Positions 44,820-56,619 of a stretch of DNA of 64,000 bases are shown one piece after another. The notes under the pieces were generated by a model. It searched no databases. It was not told the origin of the DNA and was given only the letters and a program-made list of their open reading frames with translations. Numbering within the stretch: position 1 is the first letter of the stretch; the number at the start of each line of letters is the position of its first letter. This DNA is from Siphonodentalium dalli (lineage: Eukaryota > Mollusca > Scaphopoda > Gadilida > Siphonodentaliidae). The DNA is taken from positions 30,070,987 through 30,134,986 of the forward strand of contig CP136063.1 in NCBI GenBank assembly GCA_032622095.1, written 5' to 3'. The position numbers and the translations under genes were made by a program.

Positions 44820-46480
44820 TTTAGCTATGGAGCTATAGTCATCACTCCTCGTCCGTCGTCCGTCCGTCCGTCTGCCCGTCCGTCCGTCCGTTTGTTCGTC
44901 CGTCAACTTTTTTTTAAACATTTTCTCCTCTGAAACCATTATACCGAATTGGTTCATATTTGGTGTGGATGTTTCCTAGGTGACTCTCATTCAGATTTGT
45001 TCAAATGAGGTCACTGGGTCAAATAGTTGCGAAACTAGGGCCATAACTCTATTTCTCCACAGTAATTGAGTTTCACCAATTTCAACTGGGGAACTTCAAT
45101 TTTATTCTAGGTCTTCCATAGCAGTTGAGGGCCTTATCAGAATGAGGTCCCCAGAGGGTAAATTTTGTGATACTAACCCGCTGTGCGGGATAGCGTCACT
45201 AAATTCACCCTCTGGGGACCTCATTCTGCAAATAACAGACAGACTATTTCAAGGCTTGATTGTATAATACAGTGTGTTGCTTGAGGCCAGACATGCACAA
45301 TGTTGGAACAGACATGCTTTTAATGATGCTATCCCACACAGCGGGCTAGCATCACCATATTCACCATTTGGAAACCTCATTCTGCTTAGGCCTCATCTTC
45401 TGGGAAGTATCTATAGTATCAAATTTACATTGTTGTTAGTTAAATTTCCCTTCTAGGAAGTTTCTATATCCCCTAATTTGCAGAGGATAAAATTCATAAT
45501 TGAGGGGCCCAATGGGTGAACATCACCAACTTCAACTGGGGAAATTCAATTTTATTCTAGGTCTTCCATAGCAGTTGAGGGCCTTATCAGAATGAGGTCC
45601 CCAGAGGGTGAATTTAGCGTCACTAAATTCACCCTCTGGGGACCTCATTCTGCAAATGACAGACACACTATCACACTATTTCAAGGCTTGTTGTATAATA
45701 CATTGTGTTGCTTGAGGCCAGGCATGCACAATGTAGGAACAGACACGCTTTTTGTGATGCTATCCCGCACAGCAGGCTAGCATCGCCAAATTTACCCTCT
45801 GGCGACCTCATTCTGCTTAGGCCTCATCTTCTGGGAAGTATCTATAGTATCAAATTTACATGGTTGTTAGTTAAATTTTCCTTCTAGGAATTTTCTATAT
45901 CCCCTAATTTGTAGAAGATAAAATTCATAAATGAGATGCCCAATGGGTGAATATCACCAACTTCAACTGGGGAACTTAATTTTTATCCTTATCAGAATTG
46001 TGAAAATGGTATCACAAAGTCAAATAAGGGCAGAGCAAGAGACTTAACTACATAGTAATTCTTAAAATATGTTTGCAAGAACTAGTTGGCTTATATAGAA
46101 TCGAATGTTCTTCTTGACTGCAATTCAGATTTTTTTAATGGGGTCACCTGTTCAAATAGGGGCCAAGCGAAGGACAGTTTCCCTCTTAATATGCTTCCTT
46201 CACAGGGACCATCAGGTCTATTTGACTGATATTTATGATATGTATGAAGGGTTCTTTGGTGCATGGGATTCAAATTTATTCAGATGGGGTCACCAGGTTA
46301 AATAGGGTGGGACCAGGGACATAACTATATGTCTCTATAGTAATTCTTAAAATGTCTTCTCAAGATAGTTTGGACTATTTAGCTTACATATAGTATGGAG
46401 GAATTAGGAGGATCCTTTAGTGACTGAGATTCAGATTTGTTAAAATGAGGTCAACCTGTCAAGAAATGGCAGGCTATGGG
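44820..46480. repeat. Interspersed repeat led by (GTCC)n, with a ~440-bp internal duplication
   Basis: AGCTATGGAGCTATAGTCATCA precedes a (CGTC/GTCC)n microsatellite (44848-44903) and then CATATTTGGTGTGGATG and GACTCTCATTCAGATTTG, a layout I associate with abundant molluscan repeats. Within it, 45066-45510 and 45515-45955 are near copies (CAACTTCAACTGGGGAA, GGCCTCATCTTCTGGGAAG). Confidence 0.75.
45588..45656. repeat. Perfect 30-bp-arm hairpin
   Basis: CAGAATGAGGTCCCCAGAG...GAATTTAG and its reverse complement are separated by CGTCA. The sister duplication at 45147-45230 has the same arms but about 20 bp more in the loop. Confidence 0.9.
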
Positions 46481-48110
46481 GAGTTAACACTTTTGTGTCT
46501 AATAAAATCATCGAAATACCAAATTCATTAAAACATCTACCTTGGAACCACCTGACTGATTGGTCTGACATACATGTAATGTGTTTAGGTCCATGGATAA
46601 TTGGGCTTCAAACATGTTTAAATGGTTTTAGAAAAAGGCGCTTGTGAGATTGGAAATTTCCAACAATTGAGAAAGTTTGAGGTGTCGGTTGTGAAATTCC
46701 AACCTAAGACTTGGGAGTCTGGATCCCGGTCGGGAGGGGACTTGTTGAGCTGGAGGAGGGGGGTGATCAGTAGTGTACAGTTGGCAATTTCAAGGTGGAT
46801 TTTTACCAAGCTACATACTTAAAGTCTCTCTAGCCACATATCCTGTTTAAATCTACTTCTTTTAAAGTGATTATGAAAAGTTCTGACTGTTTTGGTCTCC
46901 AGAGTTCCAGTCTTATCAGTCTTTGCAGTCCGGTGAGCGACCCCACAGTCATTGACTGTCTTGTATATATTCATACCCTAGTTCTATATTATATAGTATA
47001 TACATATTCTAGATTAGGTATCATCTATCTTTCTAGGGTCTAGTTTCCAGACTTCACATGTAGGTTATTCAACATGATATTCGTCGGATCCATAGACGTT
47101 ATCCTATATTACATGTCGCAATGTGATTCATCACCATCGATGTATTGTATCGTGCTGTATGTTATTTTGAGAGAGAAGAGAACATTGTAATGAAAACAAC
47201 TTTTCTTATTCTGCACCCCAACCAGCCCACCTGCAACTTTCAGGAGTAAAGTGAAATATATGGCCTTAAGTCTTATAGTCTATATGTAGACTGCTAGCTG
47301 GAAATATAATAGACACAGGGCTATAATGAGCTACGTAAAAGTTAAAGGGCATATGTCGACATTACCGACATTCATATGGCATTAGCAGATTGCTGCATCC
47401 AGTAGAATGGTACTATTATAGTATCACACTGTGTTCATGAATGAGCCACTTAAAGGTGCAGCACCTACTGCATGCTAAAACTATAGTTTAAACAGTTTAT
47501 ATTTTGGCATATATCTACACGTACATGTACATCCAAGTTATAAATTTATCTATCCCTATTTAAAAAAAAAAATAAGCTAGATGTATAACACCAGCTACAT
47601 GTACCTATCGCATTAATTTTCAGTTGTCCATGTCATGTAACAAATAAGCATATTTTAAACAGGTAGGGCCTACATGGATATATCATTTCATCATTCATTT
47701 GTAAGACAGTTTCTCTAACTGGGACCCACTTATAATTCCATGCAAGACTATAAATATTTTAGCAAATAATTTAATATTAAGAAGTCCATATCCATGGTAC
47801 CACATTCTGACATTAATTATACAGTACTATAGTAAGTGTTGGCAGTGGGTTAAGAAGGGGCAACTTGATGCACTGGAGAATATTTTTATATTCCATATAC
47901 TCTTGACAAATATTTCAAGAAACTGGATTTGAATTCATAATTTGATGACACTCTGTTGAGAAACTTCTGACAGATGGAAGCAGGCGCCGGTAATTTCTCA
48001 ACAGATGCCCGAACAAAGATGTTAATTTCCGTCGCACGTCTTCTTTCATACATTTAGTTTTGTTCAACTTAAACATCGTGATTTGTCTGTCAAGCAGGCA
48101 AAACACACGG
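46481..48110. other. Non-coding stretch
   Basis: No gene recognised. An open frame of about 60 codons at 46622-46822 has no family motif. TTAAAGG occurs at 47344 and 47452 without visible partner ends. Confidence 0.45.
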
Positions 48111-48770
48111 CCTTTGATTTATTTCTAGGAGTTGAAAAGCCCGGGGGGATTCCCCAGTCTAAAAATAGATGTATCCGTCCGCACAGTTAAAAAGTTACCA
48201 TCCTTATGGCAGTGGTATCTTAGCGTAGCGATGAGAGATAACTCTGCCTGGAGTTTGCGTCTGTTGGTCTCAAGACGAGAGGTCCGGTTCATTTTCCGGC
48301 ACGAAATTATCGCCGTCTCTGATTCCGGTTACTCAGATTGAATTGATCAGAAACCTAATTTCACTAACATCTTGTCTCTATTTGGTGAAATACCCATCAG
48401 TTGAACGACATATATTCTTTATTGCCTCTTTTTGGGGAGAGAATGTTGTGACTTTAAACCGCCCGGTAGCACACTTACTCACATGTAGACTGTGTATTCA
48501 TCTATCGTTTCGTGGATGGTGCTTCTAATCACAACCACATATTTAGACGCACGTTTATTGCGCACAAGACGGTATTTCCGCTGGGGGTCCCATCTTCACG
48601 GGGACTAGATTTTTCAAAGTGTAATAAGTAGCTGGTTCCGTGTACGTCTTCAAACGACCTTTGCGTTCCGGATTAGTGTGTGAGTGCCGGGTTTATTTGA
48701 ATGTTTATCATCATTAACAGCTTGTTTCTTAATTAATTGTGGATACTAAGGTCTGGTAATAGCACGTAGT

Positions 48771-49247
48771 TTAAAGGTACTCAACCCGTAAAGAGGGTCC
48801 CCATCTCAACAGATTCCAACAACAACAATCCGATCAGAGGGTCCTATATTACTATTTATTTGGCTTTGGGGGTAAAAAATATTTGATTCGAGTCGAGGAA
48901 CCCATCAAACAAAGCTCAGAGTTACTAGATATTGATTTTTCAAATTTGTTATGTTCTCGAGATTAGTACTAATAACTGCCGTAATCTGCTCTGGATGTGT
49001 ACTCAAAATCTATTCAAACAGACAAGGATGAATAACTCTAAAATCAAGTGGTAATTTTAACGCAATTTTTACTGAGTTCTGGGCCAGATAGAATTCCCGA
49101 TAATGAAAAATAATAGATTTCTAAAATCGATATCTAACAAATCTGAGCTTTGATGGGTGACTTCCTCGACTCGAATCAAATATTTTTGACCCCCGAAGCC
49201 ATTGAAATAGTAATTGAGAGGCGTTTTATCGGGTTGAGTACCTTTAA
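48771..49247. mobile_element. M2-family MITE
   Basis: TTAAAGGTACTCAACCCG and CGGGTTGAGTACCTTTAA are inverted ends including TTAA. The body shares ATTTGATTCGAGTCGAGGAACC and its inverted counterpart. Confidence 0.82.
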
Positions 49248-49368
49248 AGTAACTGCAAATATACATATTCCAGTTATTATCTGGAAGCAATTCAAAGTTT
49301 TTATCAGATTTTTTTAGATTTTTAATTTCAAATATTTTACTGTTTGTTGAATTTGAAGGTCAAGACTC

Positions 49369-49582
49369 ATCTATCTACATCTACAGTATACCCCATACCC
49401 TCAATGAACTGAGGATTATTAGGGGGCGCATGAATAAAATATAATTACATGGGTAAAAGAATTTTTTTTTTTTTTTTTGTTTATTTATAAATTATATTAA
49501 AATCAAGAGTATTTGGAATTTATGACTATGTACCATTATTAATGATTATTTTGACGCTGGTGGTGGTTTTGTGGAGGAGCAG
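49369..49582 (-). mobile_element. 5'-truncated LINE 3' end
   Basis: The reverse complement matches 26070-26246: CCTCCACAAAACCACCACCAG, TTTACCCATGTAATTATA, GCGCCCCCTAATAATCC and a GTAGATGTAGATAG end. Only the last few codons and 3' UTR remain. An internal T-run (49462-49480) is expanded compared with the other copy. Confidence 0.8.
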
Positions 49583-49909
49583 TCAGACATACTCACATAT
49601 TACTAGTTAGCCAATCTTTGTAAGTATTTAGTTTAAGTAATATATTGGATATAGTCTTTATATATTGCATTATTGGATCATCATGTTATAAGTTAACTTA
49701 GAGTGGTAACGACTAACGTATATCTATGTAGAAGTATATTACTATAATTTAAATTTAATCTCGGGCTCCAAGATTAAATGTGCAGGGCCAAATAATACTA
49801 ATAGTCATTTTTTATAGTGCGGGGGACGGGGTGGGAGGGAGGACCCGGGAATCCAATTAAAACTCATCACCGGCCGAGGTATTCGCAAATGACATTGGGC
49901 AATATATAT

Positions 49910-50395
49910 ATCTCGGAAACGGGTGGAGCTATCGACTTGAAATTTGGTATGTGAATGTATCTTGCCCCGGATACGAATTTTATCGGGTCGCCGAGCCCGT
50001 GCGACGCCAGTTTCGCGCATGCGCAGACCAGATCTCGGAAACGGGTGGAGCTGTCGACTTGAAATTTGGTTTTTGAATAGCCCGGACGAAGTCGGGTCAC
50101 CTTCTAGTTAAATATGTAAATAAAGGCTCCAAATTTAAAATTATGTAAATAGTATTATAGTGGCGGGAGGCTCTTGCAAATTTTTAAATATTTAATAGTT
50201 GCTGGAGGCTCTGTCCAAATTTAGATATGTAAATAGTGACTGGAGGCTCTGTCTAATTTTAAAAGGTATATAAATTAGTGGTTGGAGCAGCTAGATGCTC
50301 TTTCAAATTTTTTATAAATATTTATGTAGTGGCTGGAGGCTCTGTCCAAATTAAAATATATTTAAGTAGTGGCCGGAGGCTCTGTCAAAATTCTT
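49910..50395. repeat. Short direct repeat plus a ~65-bp minisatellite
   Basis: CTCGGAAACGGGTGGAGCT-TCGACTTGAAATTTGGT occurs at about 49913 and 50034. From 50105 to 50395, TAGTGGCTGGAGGCTCTGTC with an AT-rich spacer repeats about six times, imperfectly. Confidence 0.7.
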
Positions 50396-50765
50396 AACTT
50401 CCTATCATATATTTTCAAAGAACATGGTGTAAAATAGACAAATACCTTACTTTAATAATAAAGATTCCTGTTTCTGCACTGTAATGAGATAGAAAAGAGC
50501 GATGACTGAAATGCACTATAGTTCATCCTGCACATCAAATAATTGAACTGCCGGTAAGTTTGCCTTATTTTTACATAGCTGGATGTGTTACTACTGGTAG
50601 CAGTTGACAATTTACCAACTCATCTTTTGGTGGCTGCATGTACATAAAACGTTTACAATACATTTTACTTCTGATTTGTGATTTATTAGCATACCCCCAC
50701 AGCATAGAAAGCTTAAGTTGATGATAAAATGTTAGTTTAACAACATTTGCCAGCTATTCAGAATG

Positions 50766-51171
50766 TACGGTGGCTGATTTGCGGGGGGGGGGGGTGGTCT
50801 TTTGTGCCAGGAACCTGTATGTATATATATTTTGACCGTTTTGAAGGTCAATGTCAGGTCGGGTTTATGATTTGACCCCTCCAAAACACTCCCCGGACAA
50901 AAGTACCCCTAGGTATCAAATTTCGTCGAAACCGTCTGGCAGTTCTCGAGATCTCTAGATAATTATGTCGAGATAATTATGTCAAGATCTCGAGATTATA
51001 TGTCGAGATAATATGTTGAGATCTCGAGATTATATGTCAAGATAATATGTCAAAATCTCGAGATATTAACTCGCGATAATTATCTCGAGATAATATGTTG
51101 AGATCTTGAGATAATATCTCGAGATCTCTAGATAATATATGTATTGAGTATGTCGCAAATCAGCCACCGTA
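50766..51171. mobile_element. MITE with 18-bp inverted ends and internal TCTCGAGA palindromes
   Basis: TACGGTGGCTGATTTGCG (50766-50783) and its exact reverse complement (51154-51171) bound 406 bp. The right half (50946-51140) is many overlapping copies of GAGATCTCGAGATAATATGTC-like palindromes. A G-run follows the left end. Confidence 0.8.
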
Positions 51172-51577
51172 AGACTATTATTACCTCAGGAGGACAATTT
51201 ATATTCTAAAATCAACCTGGAACCATCTGTATATAAATCTATTGTATATATGGTATCTGACTATTGTTCTGGTATGTTCTAAATCTCAATGTCTTATTAT
51301 ATCATAGACTTGGATGACATAACCAAGCAATAAATACATAAATAACTTGGATTATTGTTGAATCGGCCATCTGATTAAGAAACTGTAATAATGAAAACAT
51401 TTTCAAAGTTTATGGAATTATTAGGATTAACTACAGTCCCTCTTATTGGACATACAATAATGACCGCACTCTTATGCTCTTAATATTTCTGCAAAATATG
51501 GGATGGGAGATGAAACTACATGTTAAAAAATCCCTGATTGTGGAATAGAACATTCTTCAATTGTGCTTACTACCACT

Positions 51578-51897
51578 GAAGGGGTCACTCTAAAAAAAAA
51601 AGTGCTGAAGGGTGCACAGGGTTTGTGGTTTGAAAATGTGCTGAAGGGTACACAGGGTTTGTGATCGGCACGTACACCATTACTTAAATTGTGTTCATGA
51701 AAGTCTGGCGCCCATTAGCAGTTTGTTTTCAGTACATTTTAATATTCATTGGAACATAAACAATTAGTCTCTAACAGAAATCATGGCAGATACGAAAACC
51801 GAATGTCCTTTAGAATGACGTTTCAAACCCTGTGTACCCTTCAGCACATTTTGAAATTCCTCTGTACCCTTCAGCAATTTTTTCGGTGTACCCTTCA
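51578..51897. mobile_element. M3-family MITE
   Basis: GAAGGGGTCACTCT at the left and GTACCCTTC at the right, with the shared body ACCATTACTTAAATTGTGTTCA and TAACAGAAATCATGGCAGA. Confidence 0.75.
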
Positions 51898-53052
51898 GCC
51901 TTACTATCTGGTTACTCAGTTATCACTGTTACTGAAATAAGCAAATAATAATAATATTACATACTATTTTTTTTCAGGTGGAAGATGCAAAAAATGTCCT
52001 ACAGTTAACTGATTTGAAGCTAGAACAGAAGAACAGAAGAGTGCAGAGAATTGTACAAAGAAGAATACTGTATTTAGTCATAATATTAATGTCCTAATGC
52101 CATACTAGATCATATTATTAAATGATAGTTCATGTGAACTGGAGTTATATTACTTTCTCTTAAATTGCCCAAAATGCACTATTTATCAATATTTTGTTTC
52201 ACGAAATTTGGTCGGATTGTCAAATACCTGACACCCAAAGCCACTTAATTTTACAGTTATCCATCTTCATCCGCAATTTGGTCCGAGACTGTCAGTTTGA
52301 CGTATAATTCCCAGGTCGCCAAAAATTACATATCTCAGGAAATAACAAATTAAATTTTTTTTATATCTGATCACACCTGGATTCTAATGATAATTTAATA
52401 TTTATTACCCCTGAAGCCAAACAAATAGTAATTTTGGAGCATTCATTCGGATTATGCATCTTTAATTGCTACCAATTATTTTCAAGGGAGAATGAGTATT
52501 TTCAAGTACCTATCTCTAGTATTAATTGAGCCAGACACATAATCTACATTAACTGTAGAACCAAGAGAAGGAACATCCTGAAACTGTTTTCATATCATTA
52601 ATTTACTAGTGTATTGACAAGTAGGTGGAATACATTTTTCATTACCAGGCTAGAGGGTCTCCAGTTTGGATTATTTTATCTGATCCAAATTTGGTATCTG
52701 TATATTTCCCAGCTAAAAATACAGGCCATGTTTGAATATGGGTTCTGTCCAATCGTTTTGAATATTCAATTTTTGTTTCCAATCAATAACTCAAGTTTGG
52801 CTAACAGGCTTATTGTGCCATGCCCCGGGCCAGCAATGCTCTTGTCCCTTATATCTTCTGAGCTGATAATAAATGATCATATAATTTATTTGTCCCCTTT
52901 AAGTCCTGGTCAGGTGATGCATCTATGAATTTTCCTTCATATCTTCTAAGCTGATAAGGAGTGCTCTTTATTCATATTTGCCATTTTATGTTGTCTGAGA
53001 TCAACAGGATCTTTCACAATACATGTATGACGCTGCAAAGGTACATTTAACT
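51898..53052. other. Non-coding stretch
   Basis: No gene. A fragment near 52200-52465 resembles the M2 body (CGGATTATGCATCTTTAA end), and 52640-52770 carries the 160-bp repeat seen at 38860. Confidence 0.45.
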
Positions 53053-53285
53053 GAAGAGGTCACTCTCACAAAAAGTGTCCAATGGTACACATGTTTTGAA
53101 AATGTGCTGAAGGGTACACAGGGTTTGTGTTCGGCACTAACACAGGCTTTCACAGTTACACTCAAACTCAGTTTATGAAGGTCTGTCAAGTTTGTTTTCA
53201 GTGACCCACAAAAACTAAACGTCATTTATCACAAGATTTCAAAACCTGTCAGCACATTTTTTGGTGAGAGTGACCCTGGCCTTCA
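53053..53285. mobile_element. M3-family MITE, shortened
   Basis: GAAGAGGTCACTCTCAC and GGTGAGAGTGACCCTGGCCTTC ends with the AATGTGCTGAAGGGTACACAG block. A further unpaired fragment is at 53830-53945. Confidence 0.7.
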
Positions 53286-53379
53286 GCCAACCATTTTGGG
53301 TATATAATTATTAGTGCCCTTTTAATACATATGAGGTCAACAGGTATGGGAGCACCATTATTTCATACTTAAGCTTGTA

Positions 53380-53750
53380 AGGACAAATAATTGTGCTTCA
53401 GTGTAAATAATACAATTGCGTGTAAGCACAAATAATCTATTTGCGCTTAATACAATTATTAACGCTTAAGTGCAAATACGGAAAATAAAAACATCACCTA
53501 ACACACCCTGTTGACATTGGCAGAGTCCACCACACAGAAACATGGAGAAGTCTATTTTTGAGGGAAGATCTTATATTGATGGGGAATGAAATGTACATAT
53601 TTACAGATATTTGCGCTTGAGTACAAATATTTGCGCTTAAACACAAATAATTGTCTTTAAGAGCAATGTTTTTATGCTTGAGCATAAATATTTGTCATAA
53701 GCACAAATAATTGCATTTAAGCACAAATAATAATTTATTAAAAGTGAATT
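53380..53750. repeat. Clustered CTTAAGC/GCGCTTAA-type short palindromic repeats
   Basis: TTGCGCTTAA, GCTTAAGTGCAAATA, GCACAAATAATTG and variants recur in both orientations at least ten times. Similar motifs fill the M4 element at 40114-40985. Confidence 0.65.
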
Positions 53751-54058
53751 TGGCATATCACATAAACACGGCCTATCTAATAATGCTCCCCCTAGCTGGT
53801 CAAATTACCCCAATTTCAAAGTTTCCTTGGAACATAATAATTATTCTCTAACAGAAATCATGGCAGACATGAAAACTAAAAGTTGTTCAGAATGTGATTT
53901 CAAAACCTGTGTATCCTTCAGCACATTTTCAAAACCTGTGTACCGGTAGGTTTTTTGTTTTGTCATATGTTTTTGTTTTTTGGAAATTCTTTAAATGTCA
54001 AGTTCTAAACCATGTACCTTCTTCATTTTCTGGATTTACATACTTGTCTAGACTTAAA

Positions 54059-54212
54059 CACAGTTACTGGACATAAAGTCCCAAAAATAAGATTTTAATA
54101 AAGTTTATATATCGGTATCCTAATATAAACAGCTCTTTATATATCAGGGATACTGATTTATAAACTCGATTAAAACCTTATTTTTGGGACTTTATGTCCA
54201 TCAGTAACTGTG
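54059..54212. mobile_element. ~150-bp foldback element
   Basis: CACAGTTACTGGACATAAAG and CTTTATGTCCATCAGTAACTGTG are inverted ends, with arms of about 40 bp (TCCCAAAAATAAG inside). No coding. Confidence 0.8.
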
Positions 54213-54940
54213 ACTAAAGCCTATACTTTTACAATTACCCACGCGTTACTATATATATATATACTCTTTAAATTACGGTTTCGTTGAATACCTTTAATAT
54301 TTTGTCATGTTGTGTTAATGCTATCACTCTATCGCTGATTCAAGGTCCCTGGTGCTGTAATAATTTGCTTGACCCTTGATACATTATTCAATGAATGAAT
54401 TGTTTATTTAATGGTGTCGGCCGGTTCGGTGAACGATTTTAAATCAATTTTAAATGAACAGTGGCGAGGCAAGCCAAACAAATTCTGCTATGTATTCTGA
54501 ATTGAGCGCACTGTAAAATAGAGCAAATATGATGTTATACTACGACAATTGGCCAATACAAGCGAAAGCTTAAAATAGGCCTGAAGATCACAGGTAAATC
54601 ACAGGTAAATTATTAGCCAACCATAAACATACAATTAATATGTATTGACAATGGTGTCCGCCGAAACAAAAATAAAATAAAATAAAGTGACTAGTGAAGA
54701 TATTAAAATAAGCAAAAGTATAAAAAATAAGCAATCTATAACGTGATATGATTAGATATGATTTGAAACTTAATAAAACATATTGTTGTAATATAAAGGC
54801 TTTGTGACGTTTGTCACCAGCTTGGAATGTCTTCGACCTGAATATGTTTAAGAGGCTGTGAAGACATTTTCTATTTTGTTATGTCATCAGTGAACATGAC
54901 TTTATGTATTCACAAATATATCTAGTTATTGAACACAAGA
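54213..54940. other. Non-coding stretch
   Basis: AT-rich, no gene recognised; contains AATAAAATAAAATAAAG near 54670 and a duplicated ACAGGTAAAT at 54590-54612. Confidence 0.4.
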
Positions 54941-55565
54941 TGATTCAAACTCCAGGCAGAGTTATCTCTCATCGCTACGCTGAGATCGTAGTGATAGCGT
55001 GTGACGCCAAATTATCTCCCTTATAACAACTCTTCTATTTGAAATGTAGATGTGATCTCGCGCTTGCTCGAAGATAGCTACTTATTACACTTTGTAAAAA
55101 TCTAGTCCCCGTGAAGATGGACCAAAATGCGGTATTTCCTTCGTTCGATTGATACGAGATCCTTCCTTATTTTCTTCTTCTTTTAACTATCCACCCATTT
55201 AGGGCGAAACATTCTGGTATGTACATACCAGGGTATGTACAGTATCTAGATTAATAAAACAACAATTGATTACATGTCACGGAGATTTGCAGGTCTGACT
55301 AGTCTGTGCAAAATTTTACTTGTGAACAGTTCACGAATATCTTTAGCCAAGAGACGGAGATCGGTATCTTGAACGGTCTCGCTGCCACGGACGAGGAGAA
55401 ATCATTGAACATCGATGGACCAAGAATGAACTGCAGCTTATCTATAAATATAGCCACTACCGGTACATGTACACGAGATAAACAGCGGATATATATGACT
55501 ACACGGTATATCTGACGTCACGAGATAAACAGCGGATATATAGGACTATCTGACTATTCTACACA

Positions 55566-56063
55566 ATGGGAGATGCTAACCTGAATAACCATGAGACCAC
55601 CAACACAGAGAATAAACGACATCATTGTGACGTATGCGGGAAACTGTTCGCCACTCCAGGCAGCTTGGTGAGACATAAGATAATCCACACCGGCGATTAT
55701 AAGCCTCACCATTGTGATTTATGTGGAAAATCATTTAATACATCGAGCAGCTTGGTGACACACAAGAGAATCCACACCGGAGATAAGCCTTACCATTGTG
55801 ATATATGCGGGAAATCGTTTAATACGTCGAGCAACTTGGTGACACATCAGAGAATCCACACTGGAGATAAGCGTTACCATTGTGATATATGTGGAAAATC
55901 ATTTAATCAATCGGGCAGCTTGGTGACACATAAGAGAATCCACACCGGAGATAAACCTTATCGTTGTGATATATGCCGGAAATCGTTTAATACATCGAGC
56001 TACTTGGTGACACATAAGAGAATCCACACCGGGGATAAACCTAACCATTGTGACGACACATAA
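55566..56063 (+). CDS. C2H2 zinc-finger protein, 5 fingers (165 aa), copy B
   Basis: Same start (MGDANLNNHETTNTEN), first three fingers, last two fingers and truncated end (HCDDT) as copy A, but six fingers shorter: 498 versus 1002 bp, a difference of exactly 6 x 84. The third finger here joins A's finger 3 (start) to A's finger 9 linker (TGDKRYHC), so the change is one crossover between like fingers. The frame is intact with TGDKP linkers and no other domain. A nuclear DNA-binding role follows from the family; it would recognise a much shorter site than A. Upstream CRE at 55513-55520 as in A. Confidence 0.87.
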   Translation: MGDANLNNHETTNTENKRHHCDVCGKLFATPGSLVRHKIIHTGDYKPHHCDLCGKSFNTSSSLVTHKRIHTGDKPYHCDICGKSFNTSSNLVTHQRIHTGDKRYHCDICGKSFNQSGSLVTHKRIHTGDKPYRCDICRKSFNTSSYLVTHKRIHTGDKPNHCDDT

Positions 56064-56619
56064 CAGAGTCCACACCGGAGATAACTCCACATACATCTCC
56101 CCAAATTGAGTTGGTGACATTTAATACATGTATGTTCGTCGAAGGATGATTGGAAACAATCTTAGATTCTAATGACAGAGCAGAAAAGGAGGGCAGAATG
56201 AATCTTATCCCTAAATTACTATTTCTGTGGCTTCAAGGGTGAAATATATTTGATTCGAGTCGAGGAACCTATCTATCAGAATGAATCTTCGTAAATTAGC
56301 TTTGCACTATGAACTGTATGATTGGGAGAGATCTTTATTGCCTCCTTGAAGGAGAGATATGTGTACAAGTATATACATGCTTATAAATTCAATAGTGACA
56401 TACATTGTATATCAATTTCACTTGCATAAGGTCAGTTAATGAGTGTCCGTATGTATGTGAGCGAAAATGTTATAGTATTTACATCTTAGCATTTAGATCC
56501 GCTTACAACAGTTTGTGTCCAGTGAGAATATCACTCGTATATATCCCTGCATGTATGGACACTCAGCACTAGATATATGTTGTTGGTTTGTACATAATAT
56601 CGAGCAGTGATGAATTATG
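56064..56619. other. 3' flank of zinc-finger gene B
   Basis: Non-coding and nearly identical to 10147-10700, including the out-of-frame tail of the lost finger (stop TGA at 56108-56110). Confidence 0.6.

Larger units (their letters stand above)
48580..55129. mobile_element. 6.55-kb insertion with terminal inverted repeats and 9-10 bp target duplication
   Basis: GGTATTTCC at 48571-48579 and 55131-55139 (10 bp counting the preceding C) flank the insertion; copy A has it once at the same site near 1430. Inverted repeats of about 48 bp lie at 48586-48633 and 55076-55123 (ATCTTCACGGGGACTAG...GTAATAAGTAGCT), 6 bp in from the ends. A 9-10 bp duplication points to a Mutator-like transposon. The inside is a patchwork of MITEs (M2, M3, others), a LINE tail and minisatellites, with no transposase that I recognise. 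A 38-bp stretch near 54955-54993 is an inverted copy of flanking sequence at 48226-48263. Confidence 0.8.
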
